A DNA stretch of 64,000 nt. It comes from Ancistrus triradiatus. Lineage: Eukaryota > Chordata > Actinopteri > Siluriformes > Loricariidae. The translations under genes were made by a program, and so were the position numbers. Within the stretch, counting starts at the first letter, position 1. Each line of letters starts with the position of its first letter. Location: NCBI GenBank assembly GCA_025084515.1, contig JAJAGP010001351.1:1-64000 (forward strand), given 5' to 3'. Positions 58,823 to 64,000 of this stretch are shown here, one piece after another. The notes under the pieces were generated by a model. That model did not search any database. It was given only the letters and a program-made list of their open reading frames with translations, and was not told the DNA's origin.

Positions 58823-59849
58823 TGTCAGATTCTGGAACAGGGGACCCCTGTCGGACACTGAGACGCAAGTCCACCTGACGGACTCTAGAATGCGAGTCCC
58901 CCTGTCAGACTCTGGAATGTAAATCGTCTTGACGGACCCAGGAGCAAGAGTCGCCTTCTTGGCCGACTCTTGTGAGCATTGCCCTCGCGACCCACTCAGG
59001 AACGGAGGTTGACCTCGCGACAACCCTGGGATGAGCATCGACCTCACGACCAACTTGGGAACAGAAGTTGCCCTCGTGACTGACTCTGTCGCCCTTGTGA
59101 CCAACTCTGGGGTGAGCATCGACTTAGCGACCTTCTCTGGACTATGAGTCACCATCGCGGCCGACTCTAACACGGAAGTCACGATCTCAACCGACTGTGA
59201 CGGAAGTCGCCCTTGCGACCAACTCTGGCACAGAAGTCGCCTTTGCAACTAGCTCTGGAACGGGATCTAACTTGACAGTCTTTGAAACGAGCTCCGACTT
59301 AACAGATTCTGGAAAGAGCTCCGATTTTAACAGTCTTTGCAACGGGCGCCGACTTTTACAGACTGTCAGACAAGCTCTGACTTGACAGATTCTGAAACGG
59401 GCTCTGACTTCACTGACTCTAGAACGAGCTCAAACCTGACATACTTTAGTGCGAGCTCGGACTTGACAAACCCCGGAACAAACTCGGACTGGACAAACTC
59501 TGGAATGAGCACCGATTTGACAGCCCTTTAAATGGGCGCCGACTTGACAGTCTTTGAAACAAGCTCTAACTTGAAAAACTCTGAAACGAGCTCCGAGTTG
59601 ACAGTTCTTGAACCAAGTGCTGAATTGGCAGTCCTTGAAACGGGCGGCAGTTTGATAAGCTCTGGACCAAGCCTCCGCTTGACTGTCTCTGGAACGATCT
59701 CAGAAGCTAACGTGCTCAGAACAATCTCTATGACACGCGTCCTCAGGACCATCTCTGGAGTTGACATACTCTGGACGGTTGCTGGGATGGATGTGCTCTG
59801 GACGGTCTCTGAATCGAACACGGTAATCCACTTGGGTGAAATCCACACT
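58823..59849. repeat. Degenerate ~30-bp (10-codon) tandem array
   Basis: About 35 diverged units of the type 'gaaacgagctccgacttgac' plus 'agtctctg'. Short open frames occur on both strands. The plus frame reads decapeptide-like 'ETSSDLTDSG' repeats. The left third (58850-59250) uses a related 'gcccttgcgaccaactctgg' subtype. Confidence 0.8.
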
Positions 59850-60101
59850 GGTAGGAGTGCATGGCATGCCCGAACACACCCGAGTCAATACGACGTGATG
59901 AGCACAAGTTCCAGCCGAGTTTATATGCAGTCCAACCAGCTGTGTCTAATGAGCTCATTAGCATTCATGCTTTGGAGAGACATGCTGGCTTGATCCGTGG
60001 GTTCCACGTGACCCAGCGGAGGGCTGCAAGCGATGTAGTCCAGATTGCCCCCAGCGGAGGTGAGAGGCAAGGCAAACAGGGTTTTGGGGTGAACCGTGAC
60101 A
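59850..60101 (-). repeat. Probable LTR of the third element
   Basis: The TGTCACGG start and internal promoter suggest U3/R. The inner boundary is uncertain. Confidence 0.5.
59920..59925 (-). promoter_or_regulatory. TATA box of third LTR
   Basis: The minus strand reads GCATATAAACTCGG. Confidence 0.5.
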
Positions 60102-60566
60102 TCAATATTGTGTAAGGCGTAAGAACATTAAATCGTATTGTGCCAAGAAAGCATGCTGACTCACACAGTCATTCACACATATACATGCACACAGGCATTC
60201 CTAACCCTCAGTTGGCAAATTAGCAGGTTTGGGTTTTCTCATGCTGTATTTCTAAAACCTCATCGCACACCTGGAACAGGAGCACCTTGTTGGGCATGAC
60301 ACTTGTTCCTGACACTTGCTGTGTGATTACAGTGTTGTTACTATGTGTGAGTATAGCGTTGTTTCTTGGAAGTAAAATTGGACTTTTCTCCGATTAAAAC
60401 ACTTACACAGTATATTGACATACTCAAATCGTGCAGCAAATTAATAACTGATGCATGTAAGTTTAATGGATAAATAATATGTTACCCAGCAGATAAACAA
60501 TTTTAGGAAATTAAAATATATTGAGTTTTATAGCATTGCTTTATAAAGCATTTTTATATACATTGG
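60102..60566. other. Intergenic DNA, no gene seen
   Basis: Nothing recognised. Confidence 0.45.
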
Positions 60567-62105
60567 GAGCCAAAAGTCTGAGACTACTAGTGAAAATTGC
60601 TTGTTTGCAACTTTGTGGAGAAGGATTCATTCTGCAATAACAATCCAACACACATGATCAAGAAATGCTAACTGTCATGGACTTTCTGTCACCAGTTGGC
60701 AGGGGTTTGGACCCAAGTGCGGAGCAGTGTTGGTTTTGACCACTGACGGCATTGTGATCGAAACCAGTATGTCAGAGGGAAGGTCCCAAAGACAAAAGGG
60801 TGCTTGCTTGTGTACTGCTAGTACTGAGAAGACCCTTGGTGGGACTTGATGCAGGCATCTCATGTGCATGGGCCATGCATTAATGGAAAACAGAACAAAA
60901 GGACTATATTTCAACATTTTTTTCTGTTTTGAAGGGGTAGTAAAGGAAATTAACCAGCTGAGACTGAGATCAATATTAGAGCTTCAAAACTCAAATCACA
61001 GTTTATATTATCCAGCCTTTCTTGAACTTCCAACTTAAATAGTTTCCTCTCCTTTCTTGAACTTTCGACTCAAATATTTTCCACCCTTTTCAGATCTCCT
61101 TGGCTTTCTTTCTCTTTACTTTCCCATGCTTCTTTCAGCCCCAAATATCTTCTTCCCAGAAATTACAAATGTGCTTTTACTCTTTCTTGGAACTAGAGTT
61201 TGAACTTTTTCTCAGACTGGTTTACCCTCCTTTTCAGTCTTCATTTTTTAAACATCTGTTTTTTTTGTTTTGTTTTTTTTACTTTTAGTGAGTCCTTGAT
61301 ACTTCATAGTCACAGTCACCTTCACCTTGAGTTTAAAACTCTTTTCAATTCTCATTTTGGTCTTTGCTCTTTTCTTTGTGTGTGTGTTTTTCTGTGAAGA
61401 CACACACACACACACACACACACACAAAGAAAAACAAAAACCAGTACCATCTTTGTCATCTTTGTGAACTGAAGACATGGCATTGAACGGAATGATATGC
61501 CTTCATAGGCAAGCGCAACTAATTTAAAACTGATTAGCCTGAAAAACTCTGGAAAATGGTTCCAACTCATGGCCCAACACCTCTCTACTGCCCTCACTGG
61601 TCAGTGGTGCAGTGCTGGTTTATGCTCTACCCACTCTGGTCAGAGGAGGTAATGCGGTGTAAACTCGAACTGTGCCTAAGCTTTTGAGAGGTGCTACTTG
61701 ACCACATACACTCTCCTCCTCGATCATTTGACCTAAACCCCATCAAGTATTTATGGTGCCACCTAAAGACAGAGAAAACCAAGCATTCAGTATGTCTATG
61801 TAGATTCTCACTCATCCAGGTCATGGTAGACTTGAGTGTTGGAGTTGATGGCAATTGGACTTCTTCTTGGTTCTTGAAGATGTTTCACCTCTCATGCGAA
61901 AGGCATTTTCAGTTCAAGAAGCTGATGGGGAGTCCCAGGTATTTAACCTCTAGTGGGGTTGACATCTGGAATGTGGTCCTGCCTTAAACACTTAAGTTAA
62001 GCATTCACAAAAAAAGTCAAGCAGTAACGTCACAAGATGATCTTTCAATTATTGTGAAATCATACTGGGAGAACATGGACCACTAACTTACAAGAAACTC
62101 GTACA
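60567..62105 (+). mobile_element. Tc1-like relic split by another repeat
   Basis: 'gggagccaaaagtctgagac' at 60565 resembles a Tc1-type terminus. The transposase C-terminus survives at 61715-61790 ('DLNPIKYLWCHLKTEK', with Lys in place of the catalytic acidic residue). It resumes at 62020-62105 ('gtgaaatcatactgggagaacatggacc'). The interval between is a foreign insert. 60670-61690 is unassigned and includes a (CA)n run at 61398-61427. Confidence 0.55.
61795..62022 (-). repeat. Interspersed repeat inserted in Tc1 relic
   Basis: 'gtagattctcactcatccaggtcatgg' and 'gatgtttcacctctcatgcgaaaggc' are antisense to a phrase very frequent in fish genomes ('gatgagaggtgaaac...'), perhaps from a retroelement 3' end. 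It separates two collinear parts of the transposase. Confidence 0.5.
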
Positions 62106-62335
62106 TTCATTCATTCATTAATCCTGGTTAGGGTCGTGAGAAAGCCAGTGCCTAGCCAGTGGCACAAGGCAGAACAACCTTTGACAGGACATCGTAGATC
62201 ACATATAATCACACATAGATGATACACACACTCACGCACACACTAATTGCAACTTAGATACACCAATTAACCTAACACACGTTTTTGAAATGTGGGAGGA
62301 AACTGGAGTACCAGGAGTAAACCCATGCGGTTGTT
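62106..62335 (-). repeat. SINE-like repeat, tail and middle
   Basis: 'cattcattaatcctggttagggtcgtgag', 'caattaacctaacacac' and 'gtgggaggaaactggagtacc'. The head is missing. Confidence 0.65.
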
Positions 62336-63505
62336 TGGTTGTTAATCAAAACAAGAAGATTTTTAAAAACTCACTGACATTCACTTTAAGTGGCACTGTG
62401 TTGCACAGGCTGCCTCAATCATCGTTAGGTCTTAAGGAAATTCTGATATTGAAGGAACAATTGCGGAGCAATGAGGCTAAGTCACAGATGTCCCTTCCAC
62501 CTGTCCTGCTCCCTGCCAAGATAGTAGCCAATGAGTCTGGTGGGGGGGTTTATCTCCTGTGAGCCACTGAGCCACAACAAACATTGACACCTAGATAAAT
62601 TAGGCTACTAATCTTTAAAAGTGGAACAGTGGGAAGAGATGGGATACAGCCATGTGTTTAAAATGTCCCATTGGGCCAAAGACAATGGTTTCCATTAAGG
62701 TGAGGGAGCAAATGTATCTGATAATTCAGTGAAAGAATTTGGATCTAAAGATAAAATAACGCTACTCCAAATTATACTCAAAGAAGATTTTACAGAAGAG
62801 GTTATGGTCAAAGGGCTGCAAGTTTTCAGACCCAGCAAGCAGGAGATGGAATAGTTTCCAGTAATCTAAACAGCTGTTTCTTATTCTTTAACTAACTAAA
62901 AGCTGTGACTTCAGTTTGGCTTAAAGAAAACCTGCAACCACACTGGCCCATTGAGGAGAAACTTCTCCTAACTTTGTTTCCACAAGCAAAAATACACAGG
63001 GTCTGGTTGATGTTATTCTGCCAACAGTCTGAAAACATGGCCCACCAGTAGCTTAGTTAATGTTTTATCTTTGAATCTCATGATGTATAGCTTTAAATAG
63101 CTGAGCTTTTCTTTTCACCTTTTGATTCCAACAAGCCACATTCAATTCAACTCATCCAAGAAACTGACATGCTATAAAATGGGCCCCCTTAGGAGTTAGC
63201 TGAGATATTATTTTGACATTTGACATTTCTATACACTTAAGTGATCAGCCTTCAGGGTGCCCCTATAAACTCAGGCTCCAGGCTGTTGGCTGTCTTTCCT
63301 GTCCTGCAGCAATGCCTCTGATGGTAGCAAGTGAGTTGACGTGGTGACTTCAGTAATAATGCATTAATCTAATTCAGTGTGATTCAGTTTTAGCAGCTCT
63401 ACAATGTCTTATATTATACAGTCAAAACATTAAAACCACACACATATCGATTAAGAAATAATGTAGATTATCTTGTTACAACAGCACACTTTTAGCTCTG
63501 GGATA
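62336..63505. other. Intergenic DNA, no gene seen
   Basis: 'gtcaaaacattaaaaccac' at 63421-63439 is a stray Tc1-type end motif. The rest is unassigned. Confidence 0.45.
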
Positions 63506-63507
63506 TA

Positions 63508-64000
63508 CACTGCCTGGCCAAAAAAAAAGGTCACCACTTGGATTTAACTAAGTAAATAAGTAAGAGCCTCCCATTGGATAATTACTGTATTATGTTTATT
63601 ATGTTTCTGCTGAGAACAAATTATTTAACCCTAACTAATGCAGTGACTCAAACAGAGACAACTAAGGAGACGGCTGAAACTACTAAAATCAAGTTAACAA
63701 CTATCCAATGCATTATTAAAAAGTGGAAGGACAGTGGGAAAACATCATCGTTGGGGAAGGAATGTGGTCGGAAAAAAAATCTTGAATGCTCATGATCAGC
63801 AATCACAAACATTTGGTGAAAACAAATCATAGAAAACATCAGTAGAACTCAGGGATATGTTTAATAGTGAAAGTAAGAGCATTCCCACACGGACAATGCG
63901 AAGGGAACTCAAGGGATTGGGACTTAACAGCTGTGTAGCCTTAAGAAAAACCACTTGTCAGTGAGGCTAACCGGCAAAAACAGATTCAATTTGCTAGGGA
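63508..64000 (+). mobile_element. Tc1-like element, 5' part, cut by window end
   Basis: Starts CACTGCCTGGCCAAAAAAAA after TA (63506-63507). 'taagagcctcccattggata' follows, then a transposase N-terminal half with a deletion near 63650-63700 ('aagtggaaggacagtggg', 'aaggaatgtggtcgg', 'acaatgcgaagggaactcaagg'). Several stops and frameshifts show that it is a pseudogene. The catalytic part would lie beyond the window. Confidence 0.8.

Larger units (their letters stand above)
58823..60101 (-). mobile_element. Third LTR-type element fragment with repeat-filled body
   Basis: On the minus strand it starts TGTCACGGTTCACC at 60101, like the TGTCAC start of the LTRs at 36252-39208. A TATA box lies near 59920, and from about 59849 the sequence becomes a degenerate array of about 30-bp units down to 58823. 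A second LTR was not found, and no protease or RT is visible. Confidence 0.6.

Noticed and set aside
61398..61427. (CA)n tract as a regulatory Z-DNA element
   Set aside because: Ordinary microsatellite with no nearby gene.

Overview
The window looks like intergenic DNA from a teleost fish, probably an ostariophysan such as a catfish, characin or cyprinid. This rests on many decayed Tc1/mariner families of fish type, tRNA-headed SINEs, a CR1/Rex-like LINE scrap, hAT-like debris and sushi/Tf1-like Ty3/gypsy elements. All family names come from memory of sequence patterns, with no database search. I find no host protein-coding exon, rRNA, functional tRNA or CRISPR array. Nearly all open frames are chance ORFs or belong to transposons.

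Layout. 1-33 kb holds scattered Tc1-like elements: deletion derivatives at 245-651 and 22038-22500, a near full-length IR/DR element at 8978-10581, and relics at 12.0, 13.6, 18.5, 24.4, 26.7 and 28.6 kb. It also has SINEs, one LINE RT fragment and copies of a TA-flanked Tigger/pogo-like MITE that recurs eight times in the window. 33.2-39.2 kb is a nest: a decayed Tc1 transposon carries two LTR retroelements. The first, 33398-35944 (+), keeps a 1155-bp LTR, an open gag, an in-frame G GGA AAC -1 frameshift site and an open protease, flanked by a 5-bp duplication ATATC, but has lost the rest of pol and all but about 7 bp of its 3' LTR. The second, 36252-39208 (-), has two LTRs and a short gag start, and its interior is a patchwork of tandem arrays with units of 27, 30 and 51 bp. 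Both appear to carry the self-priming signature of the Tf1/sushi group: the sequence just after the 5' LTR is complementary to the predicted start of the transcript.

40-54 kb returns to Tc1 relics, MITEs and SINEs, with repeat-poor stretches that look like non-coding conserved DNA. 54521-58814 is a solo LTR (-) into which a second solo LTR of the same family (+) inserted with a 4-bp duplication TGAG. Next to it, 58823-60101 is a third LTR-type fragment (-) whose body is again a degenerate ~30-bp (10-codon) array. 60-64 kb has a split Tc1 relic and the 5' part of another Tc1 element running off the end.

The most notable material is the LTR biology: two independent self-priming signatures, a canonical -1 frameshift cassette, coding-periodicity minisatellites replacing retroelement interiors, and the self-nested LTR pair. 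Boundaries of decayed repeats are approximate.
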